Below, piece after piece: positions 1 through 9,213 of a DNA stretch of 55,162 bases. Position numbers and translations under genes: made by a program. The stretch's first letter is position 1. Every line of letters starts with the position of its first letter. Source of the stretch: an uncultured Eubacteriales bacterium (lineage in GTDB: Bacteria > Bacillota > Clostridia > TANB77 > CAG-508); contig CATKWX010000009.1 in the NCBI GenBank assembly GCA_949840345.1, positions 1-55,162 on the forward strand. Reading direction: 5' to 3'. Under the pieces are notes generated by a model. It was not told where the DNA came from. It worked only from the letters and a program-made list of their open reading frames with translations, and did no database searches.

Positions 1-3
1 TTA

Positions 4-31
4 CGGGTCGTCGGGGACGCCGACCCCTACA
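4..31. repeat. REP-like palindrome
   Basis: Stem of the GGGTCG/CGACCC type ending in CCCCTACA. A degenerate partial copy (GGGTCGACCCATA) lies at about 40-53. The region 1-178 holds only these repeats and AT-rich sequence downstream of the nucleoside hydrolase. Confidence 0.8.
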
Positions 32-60
32 TATTATCGGGTCGACCCATAAATTTATTG

Positions 61-88
61 CGGAACGGCGAGGGCGCCGTTCCCTACA
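61..88. repeat. REP-like palindrome
   Basis: Stem of the GGAACGGCG/CGCCGTTCC type with the CCCTACA tail. Read on the minus strand it begins TGTAGGG followed by the palindrome. Confidence 0.85.
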
Positions 89-178
89 GTATATATTTTA
101 TATTATAAATAATATACTAATACCTTTTATTTGTAAATATATTTTTTGCTTTTTTATGTAGAAATTTCTTCCTAATTT

Positions 179-1012
179 TTAAATTAATTTATTATATAAA
201 TCATCAAATATTTTCTTTGCATCTAGTTGTTTTATAAATGTAACTTTGTGTCTGTTTTCAGTAAATTTAAAGGTATTATCATCATTTATTATTGGACAGC
301 TTATGTCCATTGTTTTAAACCAGTCTTTATTTACCATATATGCAATTACACTTATATCCCACAATGGATGTTTTACAGTTGGTCCATGTAGTCTATTATA
401 AAATCTATAGCATAAATAATCACATAATTCGTTTTTTCCTTTTAATTCATGCTCTAATTCATATATAGAAACCATCAAATTTGAAGTTATTGGAGCGCAT
501 GGCATTACAGTTAGTTTTACTTTTGATTCAAATACTGTTTTTACAGCATCTACATCTTGCCTAAAATTAAAGTCCTGATTATCACCAAACAAAAAACCAC
601 TGCCTAACCATATAACTTCTATTTTGTCTACTATTTCTGGTGCTTTTTTGATAGCTAATGCAACATTTGTTATACAAGCTATTGCCAAAATATATGTTTT
701 GTCATTTTTTATTGCTGTTTCTATTATCTTTTGTACTGCATCATTATTTTCGTTATATCCATTTGTTAAATAATTTGTTGAGCCTTTATATATATTTGTC
801 TTTTCTAAATTTAGATAATCATATATTTTACAAGCTTCATTAAAACTTGCATCAATAGAATCTGCCAGTGTTTTCTTCCAGTCTCCATGCTTAAATGGTG
901 CAATTGTAATTGCTTCTATATTAAATTTATCTCTATTTTTTAACAAATATGCTAATGCAAATTGGTCATCTGCTTCGTTATATGTGTCTGTATCAAGTAT
1001 AACGTTAATCAT
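179..1012 (-). CDS. Nucleoside hydrolase, IunH/URH family
   Basis: A 277-residue protein of the inosine-uridine nucleoside hydrolase fold, expected to split the N-glycosidic bond of ribonucleosides in cytoplasmic salvage. The N-terminus carries the Ca/ribose-binding signature DTDTYNEADDQFAL (residues 7-20), close to the family DTDxxxDDxxAL. A later segment, HGPTVKHPLWDISVIAY (about 210-226), holds the conserved C-terminal Asp in a D-x-S context. The length is a little short of the usual 300-320. The start at 1012 is preceded by GAGG at 7 bases. It is last in its block, and no promoter is evident directly in front. Base specificity cannot be read from the sequence. Confidence 0.85.
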   Translation of the reverse strand: MINVILDTDTYNEADDQFALAYLLKNRDKFNIEAITIAPFKHGDWKKTLADSIDASFNEACKIYDYLNLEKTNIYKGSTNYLTNGYNENNDAVQKIIETAIKNDKTYILAIACITNVALAIKKAPEIVDKIEVIWLGSGFLFGDNQDFNFRQDVDAVKTVFESKVKLTVMPCAPITSNLMVSIYELEHELKGKNELCDYLCYRFYNRLHGPTVKHPLWDISVIAYMVNKDWFKTMDISCPIINDDNTFKFTENRHKVTFIKQLDAKKIFDDLYNKLI

Positions 1013-1134
1013 TTGTTTTCCTCTTTTCCCACAGTTTTCTTATGTATTTTAATGATAGAGTAGATAAAGTAAAGCCTTCTTCCATTTATTTTCTCCTTGT
1101 TTGTTTTGTAATATTTATTCATTACAGAACATAA

Positions 1135-1207
1135 GGGCACAGTGGTACCGACGGAACGACGAGGGCGTCGTTCCCTACAGGGTATTCACATAAACGGTGC
1201 CCCTACA
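1135..1207. repeat. Long REP-like element with a nested insert
   Basis: The outer element begins GGGCACAGTGGT and ends AACGGTGCCCCTACA, matching the copies at 4917-4969 and 16201-16253. A complete GGAACGACG-type palindrome (1152-1179) interrupts its middle, which the other two copies lack. This is direct evidence that the small palindromes insert into other repeats. Confidence 0.8.
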
Positions 1208-1223
1208 ATCTAATTATTCATTA

Positions 1224-1258
1224 CAAAATAAAAGTAACCAATGGTTACTTTTATTTTG
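1224..1258 (-). terminator. Intrinsic terminator after the GGGtGRT gene
   Basis: Near-perfect palindrome: AAAATAAAAGTAACC, a 3-base loop, then GGTTACTTTTATTTT. On the minus strand the stem runs into TTTTATTTTG, 12 bases past the stop codon of the upstream gene. The symmetry would let it work in both directions. Confidence 0.75.
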
Positions 1259-1270
1259 AGTGTATATATT

Positions 1271-2269
1271 TTATCTCATTGCTTCTTCACAAGCAACTGC
1301 TACTGCAACTGTTGCACCTACCATTGGGTTATTTCCCATTCCTATTAATCCCATCATTTCAACATGTGCTGGAACTGATGAACTTCCTGCAAATTGTGCA
1401 TCTGAATGCATTCTTCCCATTGTATCTGTCATACCATATGATGCTGGTCCTGCTGCCATATTGTCTGGATGTAATGTTCTTCCTGTTCCTCCACCTGATG
1501 CTACTGAGAAGTATTTCTTTCCTAATTCTATACATTCTTTTTTGTATGTACCTGCAACTGGATGTTGGAATCTTGTAGGGTTTGTAGAGTTTCCTGTTAT
1601 AGATACGTCTACACCTTCTAAGTGCATTATTGCTACACCTTCTCTAACATCGTTTGCACCATAGCATCTTACTTTGCTTCTTTCTCCGTCTGAATAAGCT
1701 ATTTCTTCTACTACGTTTACTTTTCCCGTGAAGAAATCGAAATCTGTTTTTACATATGTAAATCCATTTATTCTTGATATTACTTGTGCTGCATCTTTTC
1801 CAAGTCCATTTAATATTACTTTTAATGGTTCTTTTCTAACTTTGTTTGCTGATTTTGCAATTCCTATTGCTCCTTCAGCTGCTGCAAAACTTTCGTGTCC
1901 TGCTAAGAACGCAAAACATTTTGTTTCTTCTGATAATAGCATTGATGCTAGGTTTCCGTGTCCTAAACCAACTTTTCTATCGTCTGCAACTGAACCTGGT
2001 ATACAAAATGCTTGTAAGCCCTCTCCTATTGATTTAGCTGCATCGGCAGCTTTTTTATCTCCTTTTTTTATTGCTATTGCTGCACCTAAAGTGTAAGCCC
2101 AGCAAGCATTTTCAAAACATATTGGTTGAACACTTTTTGTTATATCGTATGGATTAAATCCTTTTTCTTTACAAATATTTAGTGCATCTTCAAAATCTTT
2201 TATACCGTATTTTTCCATTACTGGTTTAATTTGATTAATTCTTCTTTCATAACTTTCAAATAGTGCCAT
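1271..2269 (-). CDS. GGGtGRT family protein
   Basis: A 332-residue soluble protein carrying the name-giving signature ASGGGTGRTLHPDN at about 257-270. The family is conserved across anaerobic Clostridia and, as far as I know, has no proven biochemical role. The protein is rich in Gly and Ala loops (GLGHGNLASM, GSSSVPAHVEMMGLIGMGNN), and several Cys residues are scattered through it. The start has AGGAGG at 7 bases. It follows the NifU-like scaffold gene by about 200 bases with repeats between them. This pairing recurs in Clostridia and suggests a role connected with iron-sulfur handling, but that is inference from context. The identification is certain; the function is not. Confidence 0.92.
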   Translation of the reverse strand: MALFESYERRINQIKPVMEKYGIKDFEDALNICKEKGFNPYDITKSVQPICFENACWAYTLGAAIAIKKGDKKAADAAKSIGEGLQAFCIPGSVADDRKVGLGHGNLASMLLSEETKCFAFLAGHESFAAAEGAIGIAKSANKVRKEPLKVILNGLGKDAAQVISRINGFTYVKTDFDFFTGKVNVVEEIAYSDGERSKVRCYGANDVREGVAIMHLEGVDVSITGNSTNPTRFQHPVAGTYKKECIELGKKYFSVASGGGTGRTLHPDNMAAGPASYGMTDTMGRMHSDAQFAGSSSVPAHVEMMGLIGMGNNPMVGATVAVAVACEEAMR

Positions 2270-2307
2270 TTATTTTACCTCCTATTATTTTATTATTATG
2301 GTTTACA

Positions 2308-2335
2308 CGGAACGGCGAGGGCGTCGTTCCCTACA
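2308..2335. repeat. REP-like palindrome
   Basis: GGAACGGCG/CGTCGTTCC stem with one G-T pair and the CCCTACA tail, in the gap between the NifU-like and GGGtGRT genes, directly before hairpin element A. Confidence 0.85.
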
Positions 2336-2355
2336 TATTTTTTTGTAAGCGAAGC

Positions 2356-2456
2356 AAAAGTGGTATATTACTAGGAAAACAAATAAATTTTTTTGAGATT
2401 GTACGTGTGTACATCGAAAAAATTTATGAAGTTTGACAACGTAAGATGCCACTTTT
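2356..2456. repeat. Long hairpin element, copy A
   Basis: About 100 bp that fold into one long arm. The outer stem is AAAAGTGG with CCACTTTT and continues as TGGTATATTAC with GTAAGATGCCA. The middle stem is ATAAATTTTTT with AAAAAATTTAT, and a GTAC-GTGT-GTAC tip closes it. Conserved unpaired blocks TAGG and GACAAC lie between the stems. Copies B (24008-24129) and C (16353-16474) share the plan with different stem sequences. Confidence 0.75.
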
Positions 2457-2471
2457 CATTCGTTTACCCAC

Positions 2472-3164
2472 CTATTCTTTTCTTGGATCAATAACTTTAA
2501 CCGCCTCATCGAATCTTCCATACTTTCCTGCTGCTTTTTCTATTGCTTCTAATGGTTCCATTCCTTTTTTGATGTTTTCCATCATTTTTCCTAAATTTAC
2601 ATATTTGTATCCTATTATTTGGTTATCTTTGTCTAATCCTATGTCTGTTATGTATCCTTCAGCTAATTCTAAGTATCTTGGACCTTTTGATAATGTTGAA
2701 TATATTGTTCCTACTTGGCTTCTTGTTCCTTTTCCTAAGTCTTCTAGTCCAGCTCCTATTGGAAGTCCTCCCTCTGAAAAAGCTGATTGTGTTCTTCCAT
2801 ATACTATTTGTAAGAATAATTCTCTCATTGCTGTGTTTATAGCATCACAAACTAAGTCTGTGTTTAATGCTTCTAATATTGTTTTTCCTACTAATATTTC
2901 TCCTGCCATTGCTGCTGAGTGTGTCATTCCTGAACATCCTATTGTTTCAACTAATGCTTCTTGTATTATTCCTTCTTTTACGTTTAATGTTAGTTTACAT
3001 GCTCCTTGTTGTGGTGCACACCAACCAATGCCGTGTGTTAATCCTGAAATATCTTTAATTTCTTTAGATTTTACCCATTTTCCTTCTTCTGGAATTGGTG
3101 CTGGTCCATGGTCTACTCCTTTTGCAACTGGACACATTTCTTCTACTTCTTTTGAATAAATCAT
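2472..3164 (-). CDS. NifU/IscU-like iron-sulfur cluster scaffold protein
   Basis: A 230-residue protein with a NifU N-terminal type fold, proposed to assemble or carry Fe-S clusters. Candidate ligand Cys residues occur in CAPQQGAC (about 48-55), in ETIGCSGMTH (about 70-79) and in LVCDA. An N-terminal MCPVAKGVDHG segment and a C-terminal extension (KYGRFDEAVKVIDPRKE) set it apart from the short IscU form of about 130 residues. I chose the ATG at 3164 because GGAG lies 8 bases upstream; an in-frame ATG at 3182 lacks a site. It is co-oriented with and upstream of the GGGtGRT gene, an arrangement typical of Clostridia. The cluster type and partner apoproteins are not evident. Confidence 0.82.
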   Translation of the reverse strand: MIYSKEVEEMCPVAKGVDHGPAPIPEEGKWVKSKEIKDISGLTHGIGWCAPQQGACKLTLNVKEGIIQEALVETIGCSGMTHSAAMAGEILVGKTILEALNTDLVCDAINTAMRELFLQIVYGRTQSAFSEGGLPIGAGLEDLGKGTRSQVGTIYSTLSKGPRYLELAEGYITDIGLDKDNQIIGYKYVNLGKMMENIKKGMEPLEAIEKAAGKYGRFDEAVKVIDPRKE

Positions 3165-3237
3165 TTTTATTGCTCCTTTCATTTTACATATATATTTATA
3201 ATATTAATAACGTTGTTTAGGTATTCCTTTGTGGTAG

Positions 3238-3262
3238 CGGACGAGCACTGCTCGCCCCTACG
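3238..3262. repeat. REP-like palindrome
   Basis: GGACGAGCA/TGCTCGCCC stem with the CCCCTACG tail, between gpmI and the NifU-like gene. Confidence 0.8.
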
Positions 3263-3290
3263 GCATTTGCAATATATTTTTTATATCATG

Positions 3291-3314
3291 CGGGCGATTA
3301 AAATCGCCCCTACG
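3291..3314. repeat. REP-like palindrome
   Basis: GGGCGATT/AATCGCCC stem with the CCCCTACG tail. A weaker hairpin (GGGTGCATAATTACACCC, 3329-3346) just downstream of gpmI may be a decayed copy or a terminator. Confidence 0.8.
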
Positions 3315-3362
3315 ATACATATTATTTATTATTGCATGGGTGCATAATTACACCCTAATTTT

Positions 3363-4889
3363 CTATTTTATCAACAAACTTTCGCCTGTCATTTCTGCTG
3401 GTTTTTCTAAGTCCATTAGATCTAACATTGTTGGTGCTAAATCTGCTAGTTTTCCTGTTTTTAGTTTGTAATCTCTACCTACTAATATTAGTGGTACTGG
3501 GTTTGTTGTGTGCGCTGTATGAGGCTCTCCTGTTGAATAATCTATCATTTGTTCTGAATTTCCGTGGTCTGCTGTTATTAATAACGCTCCTTGTTTTGCT
3601 TCAACTGCTTCTACTACTCTTGCAACACAAGCATCTATTGTTTCTAATGCTTTAACTGCTGCATCAAAATTTCCTGTATGACCAACCATATCTGGGTTAG
3701 CATAGTTTAATATTATGCAGTTATATTTTTCACTCATTATTGCATCTACTACTTTGTCTGTAACTTCTATTGCACTCATTTCAGGTTTCAAATCATATGT
3801 TTCTACTTTTGGTGAAGGTACAAGTATTCTATCTTCTCCCTCATATTGCTTTTCTTCTCCACCGTTAAAGAAGAAAGTAACATGTGCATATTTTTCTGTT
3901 TCTGCTATTCTTAATTGTGTTAATCCTAATTTACTTACATATTCTCCGAATGTATTTTTTATTTCATCTTTTTTAAATGCAATATTAACGTTTGGTAATG
4001 TTTCATCATAATTTGTGAAGCATACATAATATAAGTTAAAGATTTTTCTTTCAAATTCGTTAAATTCTTTATCTACAAGTGTTCTTGTTATTTCTCTTGC
4101 TCTATCTGGTCTAAAGTTAAAGAATATTACTGAATCGTTATTTCCAATTGTTGCAATTGGTTCATCTCCATTGCAAATAACTGTTGGAACAACAAATTCA
4201 TCAAATACTTCTTTTTGATAAGAATCTTCTATTGCTTTTATTGCGCTTGCTTGTTTTTCTCCCTCTCCAAATACTAACGCTTTATATGCCTTTTCTACTC
4301 TTTCCCATCTTTTGTCTCTATCCATAGCATAAAATCTACCTATTATGCTAGCTATTTTTCCAACACCTTTTTCAGCCATTTTCTTTTCTAAATCTGTAAT
4401 ATACATTTCTGCTGATGCTGGTGGTGTATCTCTACCATCTAAAAAGCAATGTACATATACATCTTCAAAATCTTTTCTCTTTGCAAGTTCTAATAGGGCA
4501 TATAAATGACGTATATGACTATGAACTCCACCGTCTGATAATAGTCCCATAATGTGTAATTTTGAGTGATTTCTCTTGCAATTCTCTATAGCTTCTACAA
4601 GCTCTGGTATACTAAAGAAATCCCCATCTTCTATTGATTTTGTAATTCTTGTTAATTCTTGATATACTATTCTCCCTGCACCAATGTTAGTATGACCTAC
4701 TTCTGAATTTCCCATTTGACCTTCTGGTAAACCTACATCTAATCCACTTGTGTGTATTTGAGTATTTGGGTTTTGTTTGATTAGTTTATCTAAAGTTGGT
4801 GTATTTGCTGCTTTTACTGCATTTCCATTATCATTTGTGTTTATTCCATATCCGTCTAATATCATTAGCATTGTAAGTTTTTTATCCAT
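3363..4889 (-). CDS. gpmI: 2,3-bisphosphoglycerate-independent phosphoglycerate mutase
   Basis: A 508-residue cofactor-independent, Mn-dependent enzyme that interconverts 3- and 2-phosphoglycerate in glycolysis. The alkaline-phosphatase-like metal site is visible: MILDGYG at the N-terminus, then [14 protein letters not shown] with the catalytic Ser (about 58-71), [14 protein letters not shown] (about 117-130), [23 protein letters not shown], and [11 protein letters not shown] near the C-terminus. Length is typical (about 510). I prefer the ATG at 4889: GAGG lies 10 bases upstream and it gives [15 protein letters not shown]. The in-frame ATG at 4910 lacks a site. It is the last gene of the gapA-pgk-tpiA-gpmI cluster. 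All residues expected for activity are present. Confidence 0.97.
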   Translation of the reverse strand: MDKKLTMLMILDGYGINTNDNGNAVKAANTPTLDKLIKQNPNTQIHTSGLDVGLPEGQMGNSEVGHTNIGAGRIVYQELTRITKSIEDGDFFSIPELVEAIENCKRNHSKLHIMGLLSDGGVHSHIRHLYALLELAKRKDFEDVYVHCFLDGRDTPPASAEMYITDLEKKMAEKGVGKIASIIGRFYAMDRDKRWERVEKAYKALVFGEGEKQASAIKAIEDSYQKEVFDEFVVPTVICNGDEPIATIGNNDSVIFFNFRPDRAREITRTLVDKEFNEFERKIFNLYYVCFTNYDETLPNVNIAFKKDEIKNTFGEYVSKLGLTQLRIAETEKYAHVTFFFNGGEEKQYEGEDRILVPSPKVETYDLKPEMSAIEVTDKVVDAIMSEKYNCIILNYANPDMVGHTGNFDAAVKALETIDACVARVVEAVEAKQGALLITADHGNSEQMIDYSTGEPHTAHTTNPVPLILVGRDYKLKTGKLADLAPTMLDLMDLEKPAEMTGESLLIK

Positions 4890-4916
4890 GTGCGTTCTTC
4901 CTCTTTTCATTATTTA

Positions 4917-4969
4917 CGGGCACAGTGGTGTCACATATAGTGGGTATTCCCACAAACGGTGCCCCTACA
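4917..4969. repeat. Long REP-like element
   Basis: About 53 bp: GGGCACAGTGGTG, a variable centre, GGGTATTCCCACAAACGGTGCCCCTACA split over the right half. It fills the gap between tpiA and gpmI and is the uninterrupted form of the element at 1135-1207. Confidence 0.8.
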
Positions 4970-4971
4970 TT

Positions 4972-5721
4972 TTATTTGTAATTTACTATTTTGGCGAATT
5001 CTTCTGCATCTAAACTTGCTCCTCCTACTAGCCCTCCATCTATGTCGCTCATTTCGAACAATTCTTTTGCGTTAGATGATTTTACACTTCCACCGTATTG
5101 TATTATAACTCTGTCAGCTACCTGTTGTCCATATTTTTCTACAATTTTTTCTCTAATCCATTTTATGCTTTCGTTTGCATCTTCTTTTGTTGCTGTTTTT
5201 CCTGTTCCTATTGCCCAAATTGGTTCATATGCTATTATTATTTTTTCTATATCTTTAGCGTCTATTCCTTCTAATGCCAATTCTGTTTGTTTTGTAATTA
5301 TTTCTTTTGCAATTCCTGTTTCTCTTTGCTCTAAACTTTCTCCAACACAAACTATTGGTTTTAAGTTGTAGCCTAAAGCTGATTTTATCTTTTTATTAAC
5401 TGTTTCATCTGTCTCTGCAAAATATGCTCTTCTTTCTGAGTGTCCTATTATAACATACTCTACACCCATTTTACTTAGCATATCTCCTGATATTTCACCA
5501 GTGTATGCTCCTTTTTCTTCCCAGTGCATATTTTGTGCACCTACTTTTATGTTTGTTCCTTGTGTTTGCATTAGTACATAGAATAAGTCTATGTATGGTA
5601 CACAAACTATTACTTCACTATCTGTGTCTTTTACAAGTGGTGTTAGTTTTTCTATTAATTCTATTGCTTCATTTGGAAGTTTATTCATTTTCCAATTCCC
5701 TGCTATTACTTTTTTTCTCAT
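4972..5721 (-). CDS. tpiA: Triosephosphate isomerase
   Basis: A 249-residue TIM barrel interconverting dihydroxyacetone phosphate and glyceraldehyde 3-phosphate. Signature residues are visible: AGNWKMNK with the catalytic Lys (about 6-13), YVIIGHSERRAYF with the catalytic His, AYEPIWAIGTGKTAT with the catalytic Glu and the flexible loop 6 (about 165-179), and the phosphate-binding QYGGSVKSSNA and GGLVGGASL. The start at 5721 puts AGGA at 9 bases. An in-frame ATG nine bases further upstream would have that same site almost touching it, so I reject it. It lies between the Nudix gene and gpmI with REP-like repeats on both sides. Confidence 0.97.
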   Translation of the reverse strand: MRKKVIAGNWKMNKLPNEAIELIEKLTPLVKDTDSEVIVCVPYIDLFYVLMQTQGTNIKVGAQNMHWEEKGAYTGEISGDMLSKMGVEYVIIGHSERRAYFAETDETVNKKIKSALGYNLKPIVCVGESLEQRETGIAKEIITKQTELALEGIDAKDIEKIIIAYEPIWAIGTGKTATKEDANESIKWIREKIVEKYGQQVADRVIIQYGGSVKSSNAKELFEMSDIDGGLVGGASLDAEEFAKIVNYK

Positions 5722-5760
5722 ATTTTTCATTCCTTTCTTTTGGGGTATGCCTTCGTAGCA

Positions 5761-5839
5761 CGGAACGACGTTGGTCTGTTCCCTACAGTATCTAGTATAC
5801 CGTTGTTGTATGGGCGACCATTGGTCGTCCGTACCTACA
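5761..5839. repeat. Pair of REP-like palindromes
   Basis: The first copy (5761-5787) is degenerate: GGAACGACG facing GTCTGTTCC. The second (5811-5839) has a GGGCGACCA/TGGTCGTCC stem and a GTACCTACA tail. The leading one is preceded by GCCTTCGTAGCA, a form of the GCCTTCGAAG flank seen at many copies. Confidence 0.75.
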
Positions 5840-5847
5840 GTTATTAA

Positions 5848-6378
5848 TTACATATTGTTTATTATTTCTTCTAATTTTTTTATAATGTCTTGCATATATT
5901 CAGATTTTGAATATGTATATTGCTCATCTTGTGTTTCTACAATCTTTTTTAACTCATCTAATGTTATGTATTTTAATTCACTCAATTCTGCATATTGAAT
6001 TGTATATTCTTCTATTTTTTTATTTGTTTTTAATACATATGTATATTGAAATCTACTATTGTGTCTACTTGATTTTTTACTTATATATATTTTTTTCAAA
6101 TCGTCTATTGTAACTTTTAGTCCTATTTCTTCTTCAATTTCTCTTACAATAGCGTTTTCAGGTGTTTCTCCTGCATCTATATGACCTGCACATATTCCCC
6201 ATTTGTTTGGAGCTTGCTTTTTCTTTGTACTTCTTTTTTGTAATAGTAGTTCTCCTTTTTCGTTTATAACCCAAACTGCAACTTCTCTATGCCATAAACC
6301 AGTTGAATGGACAATTTCTCGTTCTTCTGTTTTTCCTGTTAAATTGTTGTTTTCGTCTACTATATCAAAGTATTCCAT
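5848..6378 (-). CDS. Nudix hydrolase
   Basis: A 176-residue protein with a full Nudix box, GHIDAGETPENAIVREIEEE followed by IGL, at about 65-87, which binds Mg and positions a diphosphate substrate. The N-terminal EYFDIVDENNNLTGKTEER and the WHREVAVWVINEKGELLLQKRS segment resemble the IDI/YfcD-like branch of Nudix enzymes. The substrate could therefore be a nucleoside or isoprenoid diphosphate; the sequence does not decide. The start at 6378 has AAGGAG at 7 bases. The in-frame ATG at 6426 would add 16 residues and lacks a site. It sits inside the glycolytic cluster between pgk and tpiA, which is not part of the usual arrangement. Confidence 0.85.
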   Translation of the reverse strand: MEYFDIVDENNNLTGKTEEREIVHSTGLWHREVAVWVINEKGELLLQKRSTKKKQAPNKWGICAGHIDAGETPENAIVREIEEEIGLKVTIDDLKKIYISKKSSRHNSRFQYTYVLKTNKKIEEYTIQYAELSELKYITLDELKKIVETQDEQYTYSKSEYMQDIIKKLEEIINNM

Positions 6379-6738
6379 AGGTTTGCTCCTTTTATTGTAT
6401 ATTGTTTCATAGAAATAATTATTCATTAAGAAATGCCTTCGAAGTTCGGGTCGCCTAAGGACGCCGACCCCTACAACAAAAATCGAAGATTTTTGTACTA
6501 TTCACTATTCATTATTAACTATTCACTTTTCATTAAGAATTGCCTTCGAAGTGCGGAACGACGAGGGCGTCGTTCCCTACAATATGTGTATGCCATTGGA
6601 GTTACGGGTCGATGTGGGCATCGACCCATACAACAAAAATCGAAGATTTTTGTATTATTCACTTTTCATTATTAACTATTCACTTTTCATTAAGAATTGC
6701 CTTTGAAGTGCGGGCGGACACAGGGCCCGCCCCTACAA
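6379..6738. repeat. Repeat-filled intergenic region (four REP-like palindromes and two spacer modules)
   Basis: This 360-bp gap between pgk and the Nudix gene holds no gene. Palindromes lie at 6447-6475 (GGGTCGCC type), 6554-6581 (GGAACGACG type), 6605-6632 (GGGTCGATG type) and 6711-6737 (GGGCGGACA type). Two near-identical AT-rich modules, 6476-6553 and 6633-6710, connect them. Each starts CAAAAATCGAAGATTTTTGTA, contains tandem TATTCACT/TTCATT runs, and ends AAGAATTGCCTT(C/T)GAAGTGCGG. A related module occurs at 16146-16197. The module-plus-palindrome unit looks like a larger duplicated repeat. Confidence 0.8.
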
Positions 6739-7926
6739 CTATTTATCTTGTAAACAGTCTATGCCCGGTAACACCTTCCCCTCCAAGAATTCAAGTGATG
6801 CTCCTCCACCTGTTGATATGTGTGTCATTTTGTCTGCTAGACCTAGTTTTTCTATTGCTGCTGCTGAATCTCCTCCACCTATTATTGTTACTGCATCAAT
6901 ATTTCCTAGCTCTGTTGCTATTTCCTTTGTTCCTACTTCATATTTAGAAAATTCGCATACTCCAAGTGGTCCATTCCACATTACTGTTTTTGCTGTTTTT
7001 AATATTTCTTTAAATTTAGCTATTGTATCAGGTCCAATGTCTAATCCTTCCCATCCATCTGGTATATCTTGTGAGTGTACTATTTTGTTTTCTGTGTCGT
7101 TTGAGTATTCTGTTGTTACATTTGAGTCTATTGGTAATACTATTTCTACATTTTTTTGTTTAGCTTTTTCTAATAAGTTTCTTGCTAAATCTAATTTATC
7201 TTCTTCACAAATTGATTTTCCTATGCTATGTCCCTGTGCCTTCAAGAATGTAAATGCCATTCCTCCACCTATTAGTAATTTGTCTACTTTTTCTAATAAA
7301 TTTTCTATAACTGCAATTTTATCTGATACTTTTGCTCCTCCAAGTATTGCTACAAATGGTCTTTCTGGATTTTCTAAAGCATCTCCTAAAAATTTTATTT
7401 CTTTTTCTATTAAAAATCCTGAAACGGCTGGTAAAAACTCTGCAACTCCTGCTGTTGTACTGTGTGCTCTATGTGCTGTTCCGAAAGCATCGTTTACATA
7501 TATATCTGCTAAACTTGCTAATTCTTTAGAGAATTCTTTATCATTTTTTTCTTCTCTTGCATCAAATCTAACATTTTCTAATAATATAACATCTTTTTCT
7601 TGCATATTTTTAACAAGTTCTTTTGCGCTTTCTCCAACTATATCTTTTGCTAGTTTTACTTCTTTTCCTAGTAAATTGCTTAAGTTTTCTGCAACTATTT
7701 TTAATGAATACTTTTCGTTTACTTCGCCCTTTGGTCTTCCTAAGTGTGAGCAAAGTATTACTTTTGCATTGTTATCTATTAAATATTGTATTGTTGGAAT
7801 AGCTCCTTTTATTCTTCTATTGTCTGTTATTTTTCCTGTTTCTAAATCTTGTGGTACGTTAAAGTCACATCTTACTAATACTTTCTTTCCAGATACGTCT
7901 ATATCTCTAATTGTTTTTTTTGCCAT
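6739..7926 (-). CDS. pgk: Phosphoglycerate kinase
   Basis: A 395-residue two-domain kinase that makes ATP from 1,3-bisphosphoglycerate. Diagnostic stretches are [10 protein letters not shown] (about 18-27), the substrate site SHLGRPKGE (about 59-67), [14 protein letters not shown] (about 144-157), the hinge region [11 protein letters not shown], and the nucleotide-binding [12 protein letters not shown] and [13 protein letters not shown] in the C-terminal lobe. Its length is normal for bacteria. The start at 7926 has AGGAGG at 7 bases. It follows gapA by about 75 bases, so the two are probably cotranscribed, with a REP-like repeat in the gap. Confidence 0.97.
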   Translation of the reverse strand: MAKKTIRDIDVSGKKVLVRCDFNVPQDLETGKITDNRRIKGAIPTIQYLIDNNAKVILCSHLGRPKGEVNEKYSLKIVAENLSNLLGKEVKLAKDIVGESAKELVKNMQEKDVILLENVRFDAREEKNDKEFSKELASLADIYVNDAFGTAHRAHSTTAGVAEFLPAVSGFLIEKEIKFLGDALENPERPFVAILGGAKVSDKIAVIENLLEKVDKLLIGGGMAFTFLKAQGHSIGKSICEEDKLDLARNLLEKAKQKNVEIVLPIDSNVTTEYSNDTENKIVHSQDIPDGWEGLDIGPDTIAKFKEILKTAKTVMWNGPLGVCEFSKYEVGTKEIATELGNIDAVTIIGGGDSAAAIEKLGLADKMTHISTGGGASLEFLEGKVLPGIDCLQDK

Positions 7927-7952
7927 AAGTTACCTCCTAATTTAATTAGCAT

Positions 7953-7975
7953 AGGGCGCAATCATGCGCCCCTAC
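7953..7975. repeat. REP-like palindrome
   Basis: GGGCGCA/TGCGCCC stem with the CCCCTACA tail, between gapA and pgk, next to a short TATTCATTATTCACTATTC run. Confidence 0.8.
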
Positions 7976-8001
7976 ATTTATTATTCATTATTCACTATTC
8001 A

Positions 8002-9072
<1,071 letters not shown>

Positions 9073-9085
9073 CTATTTTATACCA

Positions 9086-9114
9086 AAAAAGAATACTTGG
9101 CAAGTATTCTTTTA
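9086..9114 (-). terminator. Intrinsic terminator before gapA
   Basis: AAAAGAATACTTG pairs with CAAGTATTCTTTT. On the minus strand the stem is followed by a T run (TTTTTTGG). It would end transcription of the Asn/Gly-rich gene upstream. Confidence 0.75.
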
Positions 9115-9168
9115 AATATTTTTATATATTCCATTGTTTATTATTTATTAAGGAATGTCTTCGTAGCA

Positions 9169-9195
9169 CGGGTCGACACAAGGTCGACCCCTATA
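9169..9195. repeat. REP-like palindrome
   Basis: GGGTCGAC/GTCGACCC stem with a CCCCTATA tail, just past the stop codon of the Asn/Gly-rich gene and preceded by the GTCTTCGTAGCA flank. Confidence 0.75.
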
Positions 9196-9213
9196 GTGTT
9201 TTCAATATGCTGA

